This document shows positions 22,163-33,100 of a stretch of 64,000 nt of DNA, in pieces (position 1 is the stretch's first letter; every line of letters starts with the position of its first letter). Both the position numbers and the translations under genes were made by a program. Origin of the DNA: Podarcis raffonei (taxonomy: Eukaryota > Chordata > Lepidosauria > Squamata > Lacertidae); NCBI RefSeq assembly GCF_027172205.1, contig NC_070613.1:6271501-6335500 (forward strand). The letters are read 5' to 3'. A model generated the notes under the pieces. It saw only the letters and a list, made by a program, of their open reading frames with translations, made no database searches and was not told where the DNA came from.

Positions 22163-22930
22163 CTGAAACCGATTCAGAGAAGAACTTGTAAAATCCATGC
22201 AAAAATTGACACACAGATAGACCCTTTAAGAACACATATACATACCAGAAATAACAAAAAATATATGTATCTGAGTACAACCCAACTCTGGTAAGAAAAA
22301 GACTGTGATTTAGTAAACAGGCAGTTTGGCTTGGCCTCAAACAAGGAGTAGCACCATAAGGAACATGAAATTTATATTGGCCACAGATTTCAGCGTCTCT
22401 GACGTCCCAGCTTTCATTTTAAAATGCAGTGAGTTGCTAGCTCTTAAGATTGCTAGTCCAGGTATCAGGAGGGTGTGTAGAAAGCCAGAAAAGATTATAA
22501 TGCCAGCAAATACTGATGAAATGATAACAGAAGGGGTGGGTGGGTAGATGCCTCATTTATATAAGCTGTACTCTTCCCCCTTCCCTCTTTATTTATTTAA
22601 TTAAATTTACTGCCATTCTGCGATTACAATATGAATGTATCTTACAATATACACATCTTACAAAACAGATGCAAGCAGACTTTGGATTTGGGACTGCAGG
22701 GTGTCTTCGGATAGAATTTGGTACTTAAGGGTAAGGCAAAGCTGTGTCAAGATTTAGTTCCTCTCTCCACTGAAAGCTGGCTTTGTGCAAGTTGTACTCA
22801 TTCAGCCTCTCATGCAGGATTGTCATGAAGGTTACCGAAATAATAGTTTGGTTTTTTAAAAAAATGTACCTTGAAAATATATATAAGCTACGATATGAAT
22901 TAATACTTCGCTCTGGGGTAGTCCCTATCA
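22163..22930. other. Region upstream of the first recognised MRPL55 exon
   Basis: The missing MRPL55 start exon could lie here or farther right. No plus- or minus-strand ATG with a donor in the right phase stood out. Confidence 0.4.
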
Positions 22931-22959
22931 GTTGGCAACCACCTGCCCTAACACAGCAG

Positions 22960-23014
22960 GGCTCAGAGTGGCTGGGGAAACCCAGCCAGATGGGTGGGGT
23001 ATAAATAATAAAAC

Positions 23015-23045
<31 letters not shown>

Positions 23046-23046
23046 G
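22960..23046 (+). mobile_element. L2-clade LINE tail
   Basis: GGGGAAACCCAGCCAGATGG then GTGGGGTATAAATAATAAAA and (TTA)n, the 3' end of the L2 family. Confidence 0.7.
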
Positions 23047-23374
23047 AATGTGCTTTCCAGGCACCTGGCTGGCATTTTAAAGTGATGATTCAGTATCAAG
23101 AAAGGGAGACAATTTCTATTCATATATATTAAAAGCCCTCAGAGGACACAGCTTTGAAGATTTAATCCTGGCTTTGAAGCTGGTTCAATACCTATCCGAA
23201 TTCACTCTGTCTCACGTTTTGTTTGAAGTAACAGAGGAAAACAAACCTCAGCCTCTTCCCCCCCCCCCAGAGGGCTCTTAGATCCTGGGATCAAACATGT
23301 GCAGATGAACTGCTGTTTTAGTCAGATTAACACCTGTGCAGCACTTAATTACTCTCTATTTATTATTTTATTTT

Positions 23375-23690
23375 TAATATGTCCATACAGCCCTTCATCC
23401 GAGGAACACTGGGTGATTTACAATATAAAAACACCAAAATACATACTGTAGCAACAAACAAAAACAGTAAGGCCTCCGCACAGTTTTAAAGGCCATGGGT
23501 TGTTTAATTAGCCAAAGGCCTGGGAAAAGAGGAATGCTTTTGCCTGGCATATAAAGATATGTAGTGAAGGTGCCAGGCAAGCCTCTCTGAGGAGAGCATT
23601 CCGAAAAATGGGAGCCACCACAGAAAAGGCCTGTATTGCCACCCTCTGGAATTCTCATGGAGGCGCAGGAAGAAGGGCCTCAGATGATAC
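23375..23690 (-). mobile_element. L2/CR1-like LINE fragment (third subfamily)
   Basis: It shares AAGGTGCCAGGCAAGCCTCT, GAGAGCATTCC and GAAAAGGCCTGT with the copy at 43380-43510. The sense strand is minus. Confidence 0.55.
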
Positions 23691-23837
23691 AGGTTGGTTC
23701 ATAGCATAAGAAAAGCATAAGAACATAAGAAGTGCCCTGCTGTGTAAGGCCAGTGGCCCAGCTAATCCAGAATCTGCCAACCAGAAGCTCACAAGCAGGA
23801 CCAGAGTGCAAAGAACACACTTCCCTCCTGCTGTTTC

Positions 23838-24494
23838 CGTGTGTTTCTGTGCGCTCTGGCACTTGTCATGGTGTCCTGTTGCACCAGAAGGGGTTTAGTC
23901 CTGCTGGCCACATGACCCGGAAAAACTGTCTGTGGACAATGATGGCTCCCTCGACCTGAAAGCGGAGATGAGCACCGCACCCCATAGTCAAATCTGACTG
24001 GACCTAACCGTCCAGGGGCCCTTTTGTTAGAATTCCTGCTCTGTGATTGCAATCATGGGATTTCTGTCTATCACATGATGGTATATGTTCTGACTCCACA
24101 GAGTGGGAAGTGACGGAGACAGGATGTTTGTGTCACTGTGTTCCGTGAAGTGGGACTATTGTCCTTTGTTCTTTTTCTCTTTGCTGTCTGATGCTAGAGA
24201 GAGTGGGAGCCATGTTGCAGTGCTCCGTGTGTGTTTATATGTAAATAAAGTAGATTAGCCAAAATGCTGAGTTGCTGAGGTCTGCCATGAGAACTGAGCA
24301 GACTCTGTGGATCCCTAAGTGTGCCGGTTTCGGTTGAAATCGGTCGCTGTGATGTTCGGGCAGAAGAAAGCTTTTGAAGCTCCCGAAAGACTGACCAGGA
24401 GGGAGAGAACATGCCAGTCGGGCATGTGTCTCTGCCAGGGTCTTACTCGAGTGTAGGCTGAGCTCCTGACCCCTATACCTTTTACTTTCCAGCA
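23838..24494 (+). mobile_element. Truncated Sauria SINE, split by an LTR fossil
   Basis: The body GCTGGCCACATGACCCGGAA runs to the tail CCAGGGGCCCTTT at 24024, then resumes at 24478 with CCTTTTACTTT. Confidence 0.7.
24025..24477 (+). mobile_element. Solo LTR fossil inside a Sauria SINE
   Basis: The 453-bp unit begins TGTTAG and ends CCTATA, with AATAAA near 24243. It is flanked by the direct repeat CCTTT (24020-24024 and 24478-24482). No internal region is attached. The family is not determined; it is clearly younger than the SINE it interrupts. Confidence 0.65.
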
Positions 24495-24957
24495 AAAGGT
24501 ATTCAGAAGCATGCATGAGACTGCAGGCTTACTGTTGATCTGCTGAAAAACAATGCAATGTACTTTCATGGAATATGTACAAGAAGGGAAGAAGAAATGT
24601 GGAAAAGGGCCATATCAGTTCTAGATCCTAGACAGCACAAGGCACAATGATCCCACTAAATAAACAGAGTTATACCTTAAAGTCCGGATTACAGTCGTCA
24701 TTCTGAGTTCATGTACAGTCCCTGAAGCCTAGCAAACAAACGCCAATCTCCAGCGATTCCGAGGCACAGGATTTGGCTTTTATGATGAGCAAAGACCGCA
24801 ACGATCTTTACGGAACATCATCCAAGGGGCCACAGCTGCTCTTTATGGAAACGAATGAAGGGAGAAAAGTTTATTCTTATTTGACAAGTTTATATATCGC
24901 TTCATTGATAAAAATATGAATCAAAGTAGGAAGGCAATATAAAATACTTATTAAATA
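24495..24957. other. Intergenic stretch, no recognised element
   Basis: No gene similarity or terminal repeats were seen. Confidence 0.4.
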
Positions 24958-25204
24958 CAGTGGTACCTTGGGTTAAGTACTTCATTCATTCCGGAGGTCC
25001 GTTCTTAACCTGAAACTGTTCTTAACCTGAAGCACCACTTTAGCTAATGGGGCCTCAATTGGCTAATGGATTTAGCTAATAGAGCACGATTTCTGTTCTC
25101 ATCCTGAAGCAAAGTTCTTAACCCGAGGCACTATTTCTGGGTTAGCGGAGTCTGTAACCTGAAGCGTATGTAACCTGAAGTGTATGTAACCCAAGGTACC
25201 ACTG
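24958..25204. mobile_element. TA-flanked transposon (CAGTGGTACCTTGGGTTAAG)
   Basis: Inverted termini with TA on both sides; 247 bp. Sister of the copies at 21178, 54443, 58112 and 61813. Confidence 0.85.
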
Positions 25205-25517
25205 TATATAGATTTAGCAGAGATGGCTAAAAAGAGGCAATCTAGAACAGATAGCAGTAAACATCTGAACAACAGGTGTGTGCTTAAGGTGGGAGGAAAT
25301 ATCTAGCATGTGGCCTCCTGTCAAAACCATCATGTTTTGGAGGGAGGTGTTCCAAAAGCATTTGATCCAGCAAGGTTGTTCTTATGCTGTTAGCAATTAA
25401 GATACTTTTGGTCTTCTCACAGTGCTTTGGAAACACAGCCTGGGTGCCTTCCAAATGCCGAGCACTTCCCCCTTCAAAGCCTGGGTGGGGTTTTCCTCCT
25501 GGATCGAGGGATGGAAG

Positions 25518-26334
25518 TATTGTATTTTTTGCTCCATAAGACACGCTTTTTTCCTCCTAAAAAGTAAGGGGAAATGTCTGTGCGTCTTATGGAGTGAATG
25601 CATGGTCCCTGGAACCAAATTGCCCAGGGGCAAAAAGCAAATCGTGTTGGTTTTTTTTAGAAAGAGAGAAGGGGGTGTTGAAGCAAAGCTGCTGAGCAGC
25701 TGATTGGCAAGCGATCAGGAGGGAGATAAGGGACTCTAGCGATAAAGGAGGCTGCCTGGGAGGGGGGAGGTAAAGACAGCGAACTTGTAAGAAGAGGAGA
25801 CAGGTATACTAAAACAAGCAATGAGGAGAGAAATTAGAAGAAAAGGAGGAGCAAAAAACTGCTCCAGCTAAGGAAAAGACACTAAGGCAAACAAGAAGGA
25901 AGGGAGTGTTGAAACAAAGCCTCTGAGCAGCTGATCGACAAGCAATCTGGAGGGAGGTAAGGGACTCTAGAGATAAAGGAGGCTGCCTGGGAGGGAGGGA
26001 GGTAAAAGCCCATGGATCCTCAGGATTTTTGCATTGGGTCACCCCAAATTCACCATCAGATCACATAGCATGTCCATGGCTACAGCCTGCACCAAAAAAA
26101 TCACACACCCACTGTTTTGTGGGGCTGCAATGGTGCAAAAACGTGGTTACAAAGCACGGATCCACATGTATCCTCAGGATTTTTGCATTGGGCTACCCCA
26201 AACTCACCATCAAATCACATGTCTGTGGCCACAGCATGAACCACAAAAATCATACATCCACTGTTTCGTCCAGAGTATTTTTTTCTTGTTTTCCTCCTAA
26301 AAACTAGGTGCGTCTTATGGAGTGAAAAATACGG
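25518..26334. mobile_element. TA-type transposon with CCGTATTTTTCGC-like ends and internal duplications
   Basis: The ends read TTGTATTTTTTGCTCCATAA and the complement CTTATGGAGTGAAAAATACG. Two internal tandem duplications are visible: a block at about 25670-25770 recurs at 25910-26010, and a block at about 26015-26125 recurs at 26165-26270 (TCCTCAGGATTTTTGCATTG in both). Sister copies are at 34236 and 39578. Confidence 0.75.
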
Positions 26335-26859
26335 TCTTTGCAGAGACAGCGCATGCAGCTGCCACTGCAAGTGCTTGCAACGACTGGAGCCTGAATCTAC
26401 AGAATTGTAGAATTGGAAGCAATCCCCCCCCACCAGGGTCATTCAGCCCAACCCCCTGCGATGCAGGTACAATAGATAGAATAGGCAGATACACATACAG
26501 TAAATGCACACTACTGGAGAGGGAAAATGCAGGAAAAGGAGACGAGACGTCAGAATCGGGTCAGACATCAAACAAGACCATGCCTTCCCCCCTCCACTCC
26601 ACAAATGGTTTGGCCCTCAGAACCCCCCTACTTCGCGATAATGGTTCGCCCCCAATCTCAACTGCTTCCCTCCCCATTAGGTCCAACAATGGTTTAGCCC
26701 TGCTCTCCCCGCGCCTCCGCCTGCAGATGGTTCGATCCTCGCCGTTTCCCAGACTTGCCTTCGCGCGCCTCTCTCCCCACCAAAACTACGGTTCCCTCTT
26801 TCTGAATGGTTTGAGCCATTGATACTCTAACACCCCCCCCGCTACTCAGTCCCCAATGG

Positions 26860-27097
26860 ATTGCTCCTCCTTACCGGCTCCGAAGAGTCCCGCTCACGTG
26901 ACCTGGCGCTCTGGGAACCCTTCCTTTTCTTGCGTCATCACCCAGCGACATCGAGAAACTCGGCGCGGCGATGACGTAAGCGAGCTCCGAGTAAAGGGGC
27001 GGGGTTTGTTCTCGGCGGCGGCGGCAGGGCCCGGCCCTGCCCCGGCCCGCCCTCCTTGAGTCACCATTCGGTGGAAAGGGCTCCGCTCGCTCTCCCC
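26860..27097 (+). promoter_or_regulatory. GUK1 promoter and 5' UTR in a CpG-rich island
   Basis: The stretch before the first GUK1 ATG holds an E-box/USF-like TCACGTGAC (26894-26902), a CRE-like TGACGTAA (26972-26979) and a GC box GGGGCGGGG (26996-27004), with no TATA box. CpG density stays high to about 27560. The set fits a housekeeping promoter. It could also drive the missing first exon of MRPL55 on the other strand, but no such exon was shown. Confidence 0.65.
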
Positions 27098-27134
27098 ATG
27101 CGCTGGCGGCGCTTTCTCTGCCGCGCGCTGTCAG
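27098..27134 (+). CDS. GUK1: GUK1 exon 1, basic N-terminal leader
   Basis: ATG at 27098 opens [12 protein letters not shown] and ends one base into a codon at a TCAG/GTGAGT donor. Joined to exon 2 (which starts TT before its own ATG) it reads ...LSV then MTGPRP in the same frame. Three Arg plus Trp, Phe and Leu in the first ten residues, with no acidic residue, resemble a mitochondrial presequence. Human GUK1 is reported to have a longer isoform with such a leader. The first ATG has C at -3 while the second has G at -3, so leaky scanning could yield both forms. Confidence 0.75.
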
Positions 27135-30100
27135 GTGAGTGCGGCGCGCGGTTTTCGGCCTCCCCCTCCCCCCCCCGCACGCGCCCCAACCGTTGTCCTC
27201 AGCGGTGTTTCACCGAAAGCTTCCCCTCCTGCTCCCGCGACCCTGCGCCTTGGTTCCTCCCTCCGCTCCCCGGCGCTTCGCGGGCATCGCCCCTCAGCCG
27301 CCTCCTCTCGCCTCTTTAAAGCCTCCTTGGTGTCGGGGTCGCGGCTAGGCCTCGCTGTCGGGCACTCCCATCCCTTTACACCCCCGGTGTCACCCCTAAA
27401 GAGTTCCCCGCCCGCCTTCCTCCTTGCGGTCCTCTTCGGAGAGCTCCGCGCGGCTGCTCCCGCCGCTTTCCTGCCCCTGCAAGGACTCCGCTGCTGCAAA
27501 GAAACCCTGCTCCTCTCCCTGCCTTTGCACGACCACCACCGTCTGTTGTTATCATTCGTTTCATTTCTGCACCGCTTTCTGTTCTTAAGGAAAAAACCTC
27601 AAAGCGGTTTGCTGCTTACATTAAATCATCAAATCAAACAACCCAGAATAAAAACGTTACTGAAGAAAGTCAAGTGCAGTATCCATTCGAAGCAACATAA
27701 TTAACAGGAAACTTAAGATATCTTAAATATTTCAAAATAAAACATTGCAAAATGCACGTTTTAAACCGCACAATTAGCAAGAGGATTCAGGGGTAAGGGT
27801 CCTATCCCTGCTAGCGTTTTGCCCTGTCAGCCAATGTCACTCCTGGTTTTAGAGTTGTTCAAATCAGCCGCAAGATTTTCCCCTGCAAACCATCACTTAA
27901 AAACAGAATTCAAGTGGTATTTAAATATTTGAAATAACAGACCAGGGGATAAACTTCCTTGTCAAATCTGCTCCTTGGCATGACGTTGCATCTCCTTACT
28001 CCTAATACTATTCAGGGAGCAAAGAAGAGTTGTGATGAATTGGTTTATATTTATGGCAGCAGGATTTGGAAGTAACACATTTTTGGGGGTAGAAGCTGGA
28101 GGCATGGACTCTCTGCCCCTGACAGCTTTCAGAATGGCCTTGGTTATTGGTCAGAGTTTTGAAATTAATTAAAGAAGAAGCAGCAATCTGCCTTCCTTGG
28201 GTGTTACCAATCTTCAAGTTTGTGCTATATCCAGAGGAATTATTGTGTACTTGGTTTCCCCTTAAACAGAAGTTCTGCTATATATAGCACAAATAATGAA
28301 AATGAAACTTCTAAGGGGTGTGGAAGTAACAGAATCCAATCTACTAAATTGGCATGTGCTCAAAGTAGCTCATAATAAACTGGATCCTGGAAGGAAATAA
28401 GAAAGCTAACAACACCAAAAGCCTTCCCCCCCCCCAAGAGGTGAATCTGCATATTAATTAGTCCTTCTGAAGGTTTGTGCCTCTGCTGTTATCTTCAAGA
28501 AATCTCATAGAAGTTTAGAATACTTAGTGCCCATTTCAAACTTAACTGAGTGAAGCATCTTATGCATGCTGTTGGTGGTTAATACTCACATGTCTGGTGA
28601 TTTGAGCAGGATGACTTTTATTTCCATATATCTCTCCATTAAGCACCGCACGAAAACAACTGAAGCAGGAAATGTCCAATTACCACTGCCCTCTGCTGGG
28701 GAATACACACGACCTGCTCCCTTAGCAGCTACTTCATAGCTTATAAACATGTGCAGCCTTTGTAAGCTGGAACAAATTTATTACTAGAGCCTTGGCTGTG
28801 TGCCACTGGGAGCTAGTTCAAGTAGAAAAACAGACAAGTTTTCACTGCTTCTTAATTTACTTAAATGTGTAGTCTTCACTGTCCTGATCTTTACACAACT
28901 TTAAAACGCTTAACAGTTTTGTGTATATCTAGAGAACTGATTATTTGGCTGTTTGCTTCAAATTGGTATAGAGTTGGCTTTCATCTCTCAGTTCCTTTGC
29001 TTCCCTCATTCTCAACCCTTCTGTCTGCCAGGGATATAATTAATCATGTATGACTTATGAATCTTCCCATTGCACCATTTGGCTTTTGGGGTTTCTGACC
29101 TTTTAGCCTTCTAAGATCTTGAAGCCTTACCAACATGCAGCCCTCCAGCCAGGCTTCTTTTTCTTCACTTACATCAGATGTGAAGCATTCCATAACTGAT
29201 TATTGCCTCCTCTCTTCACAGTTGGAATGTTTGTGAATATTCCATTATGGCACTGTAACTCAGCCAGTGGCTGAGATTGAAAATGAAAGAGAAAAGCTGG
29301 CAGAAAGGCAATAAGATAGATTTCTAGCCAGATGTGTCAGTAATAATGACTAGGCATCTGCATATCCACATACCAGGGGCAACTGAGTCCAGCACCACAC
29401 AGAGTATTACTGTGGGTTGTCATTTCCACTGTCCACTGCAGTTTTTGAGCAGGTAATAAATGACCAGAGTCCTTTCTGAGCAGCAGGATAGACTCCTGTT
29501 GTGTCTTGCTTCTTCCATACCTTTTACCAATGAAAAATCTCCCAAAGAAGAACTGAGAGTCTCCTGTCTTCCATGTCTTCCATTCATCAGGATTTGGTTT
29601 GTCTTCTCACCTGTGTTTGACTAACTAAATTTAGGCAGCCAGTTATGGAAACGTCCAGCAGTGTTCTTGAGTGGCTTAGCTGTGAGGTGACAGGAAGAGA
29701 TTATTGCTTGCTGTGGAGGGAGCATCTGATTGCAAAAGCATCCCTTGGGTATGTTGACCAGTATGAATACATAAGCATGACACCTTCTTATGCATTGTAA
29801 GTTTAAAACCATGGAATTTATCCTTTTTGTCATGTTTTGCCTTCACCTAAGCTTCCCTTAGAAAGCCATGAGGATTAGAAACCTACTGCTTCAAACCAGG
29901 GTGGGGGGAGATCTAAAGAATCTTTCCTAGATGGAGGATAGAGAGGAATGTGTGTAGAAAGTAGCCAATTATACTAAGCCTGGATAACTCAGTGGGTTAG
30001 AGCGTGGTGCTGATAACGCCAAGGTTGCAGGTTTGATCCCCATATGGAACAGTTTCATATTCCTTCATTTCAGGGGCTTGGACTAGATCAGGCTTCCTCA

Positions 30101-33100
30101 ACCTTGGCCCTCCAGATGTTTCAAGACTACAATTCCCATCATCCCTGACCACTGGTCCTCCTAGCTAGGGATCATGGGAGTTGTAGACCAAAACATCTGG
30201 AGGGCTGAGGTTGAGAAAGCCTGGACTAGATGATCCTCAGGATCCCTTCCAACTCTACAATTCTATGATCCACTTGCTGCCACACCCATTCCTTCCTCTG
30301 GTCTATACCACTACTTGCATGTGCCCACTCCAGGACTGTACAGAGCTTGTCTGAAGCTTGGGGCAGGAGTCCCTGGTTGGCTGGGAGACACGGGGCATTC
30401 TTGGCAAGGCAGCATAAGTCCGTCAGGCCCCTGGCAGGGTTCCCCAGCTGGCTTAGCCCTCTGCAGGCCACAGCAAGTGCACCCGGCTGCTGCTGTTAAG
30501 CATTTGTGAGTTGGAAATCCTTGCTGAAATCATACAGAGATATACCAGTAGATGCAGGCCTTCCTGCAGTTATTCACAGGCCTGATTCTGATGCACTGTT
30601 TTCCTGTTACAAGATCAAAGAGGAGCAAAGTCCTTTAGAAGGCCAGTGGTGGCCTGTTGCAAATTGAGTTTCAAAATAACCATTGGTTTCTTATTCTTCT
30701 TGTCATTTGGCTTTAACCTTTCAACCAGCGAATGTGCTTTTTTGCTGCCCTTTGGTCCCACGTTATGAAATTCTGGGGAAGGTGCACTTTACAAAAAGGA
30801 CAAGGCTATAAATAGGACCGGTGATTAAAAGTGCCTAATCACGCAACCTTTCTTGAGGCTAGAATGAGAACCACCCTCTAATCTTCTTTTCTCCCAATGC
30901 CAAGCTGCTCCGTCTTTTCTTCCTCTAAGCTTGTATGACGCCCAGAACGTGCTTTGTTGATCTCTTCCGATGTTTATATTTTGCATTCTTTGCTGTCCTT
31001 CCAGTGTAATCTGTGAGGAAGGCCGGAACTTGGTGGTAGAACATCTGCCTTGCATGCAGAAGGTCTCAGATTCACTTCCAGCTTTTCCAGGTAGGGCTGG
31101 AAGAGACCCGTGCCTGAAACTCTGCCAGTCGGTTTAGACAGTACTGAGCTGGATGGGTCAATTTCGCAATCTCCACCCAAAATTCTTGCTATCTTCCCAT
31201 CCATTTTCCCTTTCTCTCTGTCACTTCCTAGAACGTATGCAGAAATGTGGGTCTTAGAAGCAGCTTGGATGAATTGGCAGCTAAAAAAGCCAATGCAATT
31301 CTGGGCTGCATCAATAGGAGTATAGCATCTAGATCAAGGGAAGTAATAGTGCCACTGTATTCTGTTCTGGTCAGACCTCACCTGGAGTACTGTGTCCAGT
31401 TCTGGGCACCACAGTTCAAGAAGGACACTGACAAACTGGAACGTGTCCAGAGGAGGGCAACCAAAATGGTCAAAGGCCTGGAAACGATGCCTTATGAGGA
31501 ACGGCTAAGGGAGCTGGGCATGTTTAGCCTGGAGAAGAGGAGGTTAAGGGGTGATATGATAGCCATGTTCAAATATATAAAAGGATGTCACATAGAGGAG
31601 GGAGAAAGGTTGTTTTCTGCTGCTCCAGAGAAGCGGACACGGAGCAATGGATCCAAACTACAAGAAAGAAGATTCCACCTAAACATTAGAAAGAACTTCG
31701 TGACAGTAAGAGCTGTTCGACAGTGAAATTTGCTGCCAAGGAGTGTGGTGGAGTCTCCTTCTTTGGAGGTCTTTAAGCAGAGGCTTGACAACCATATGTC
31801 AGGAGTGCTCTGATGGTGTTTCCTGCTTGGCAGGGGGTTGGACTCGATGGCCCTTGTGGTCTCTTCCAACTCTATGATTCTATGAATTTATTCAGTCTGC
31901 ATTGTACTGGACTTGCGGCAGGGAAGCATCCTACACTGGTTATCTGCAAAAATTCTGACCTCTTGGGACAAGCTCTTGGCGGTGGAATGCTTGGAGTCCA
32001 GCTTCTGTGGGAAAGGGTGGTTGTCACTTTGGCTGTGGAGAAAATCTTCTGTGCATCTGATTGGGAAGGTTGCCATATTTAAAAAGTTGTTGAGCTTTCT
32101 TTTCTTTTTGCAAAATCTCAAGATGGATCCTGTAGTTGTGCAGGGCTTTTAAGGTGCACAGAGTGCCTCAGATGCCCAGCACAACTGTTGGGAATTATGA
32201 CTATTATTATTCCATTTATATCCCACCATTCCTCCAAAGAGCTCAAGGTGGCACATGAGGCGCTCCCTCTCTCCATTTGATCTTCACAACAACCCCGTGA
32301 GGTAGGTTAGGCTGAGAAAGAGTGACTGACCCAAGGACACCCAGAGAGCTCCATGGCTAAGTGGGGATTTAAATCCTGATCTCTCAGGTCCTAGTCCAGC
32401 TCTCTAATTACCACCCTATGGTGTCCAACACAGCACTGCACATTTATTTGCATATTATCTCTGATCCTGAAGATGGAAAGGAGGGCTGGGGCTTGTTTTG
32501 CATGGTGCTTAAGACTAATCTTCTGGTGCATTTCTAGAATGCTTCTCTACCTCACAGGGTGCAGGATAGAGCAAGAGACTGCCTTTGGCCTTGTGCTGCA
32601 TTTTGGAGACACAGCATGAGATCTCCCTGTACCTAGAAAGCAAGCGCATCTGGCGAGGGGCTGGAACAGAACCTTTCTCCCTGCTGTGCTAGATTTCTGT
32701 TTCTCAGGGAATTGGTTATGTTTTCGTTGTTGCTGCTTTTAAATGTGGAGGAGAGTTAAAAATTATAGTTCTCCCACCTTCAATCTGACGTGTTGCAGTC
32801 AATTCTATCGTCTCTGACTTTCCTCAGTAGCCAAAACAGGGATGACAGTGTACTGGGGGGCAGGGACCCCAGGACATTGAGGCTGTCTTATCCCTGATAA
32901 ATAAGGACAGTTGAGCAGTATGGAAGTAGCACCCTGGTGGGTACCGTTTCTCACTTGTGATTCTAAATGAATGCAGTGTTTATTGTAGGTTTGTGTGTGT
33001 GTGTTTAAGTGAATGCTTTGTGCTCTTCATCTACTGCTTTCCCCTGGCTGTGGAAAAAGTGGGGTGGAAATATTATAAATAATTTGACAAATATGCATTC

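Larger units (their letters stand above)
27135..31230. other. GUK1 intron 1, left part
   Basis: CpG-rich to about 27560, then ordinary intron. Most of 27700-29950 shows no recognised element. A tRNA-Ile-like SINE with a nested hAT element lies at 29977-30270, and a tRNA-derived SINE fragment at 31028-31150. Confidence 0.6.

Noticed and set aside
26900-26970. First MRPL55 exon on the minus strand (ATG at about 26939 with a CAC/GTGAGC donor)
   Set aside because: The phase would fit, but the peptide is Glu-rich, unlike a mitochondrial leader, and nothing else supports it.
27135-27704. Open frame of 189 codons right after GUK1 exon 1
   Set aside because: It is GC-rich intron sequence in a CpG island, starting at the splice donor, with no recognisable protein similarity.
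29977-30050. tRNA-Ile gene
   Set aside because: The tRNA-like part is good, but the acceptor stem does not pair and a CR1-type tail follows, so it is a SINE head.
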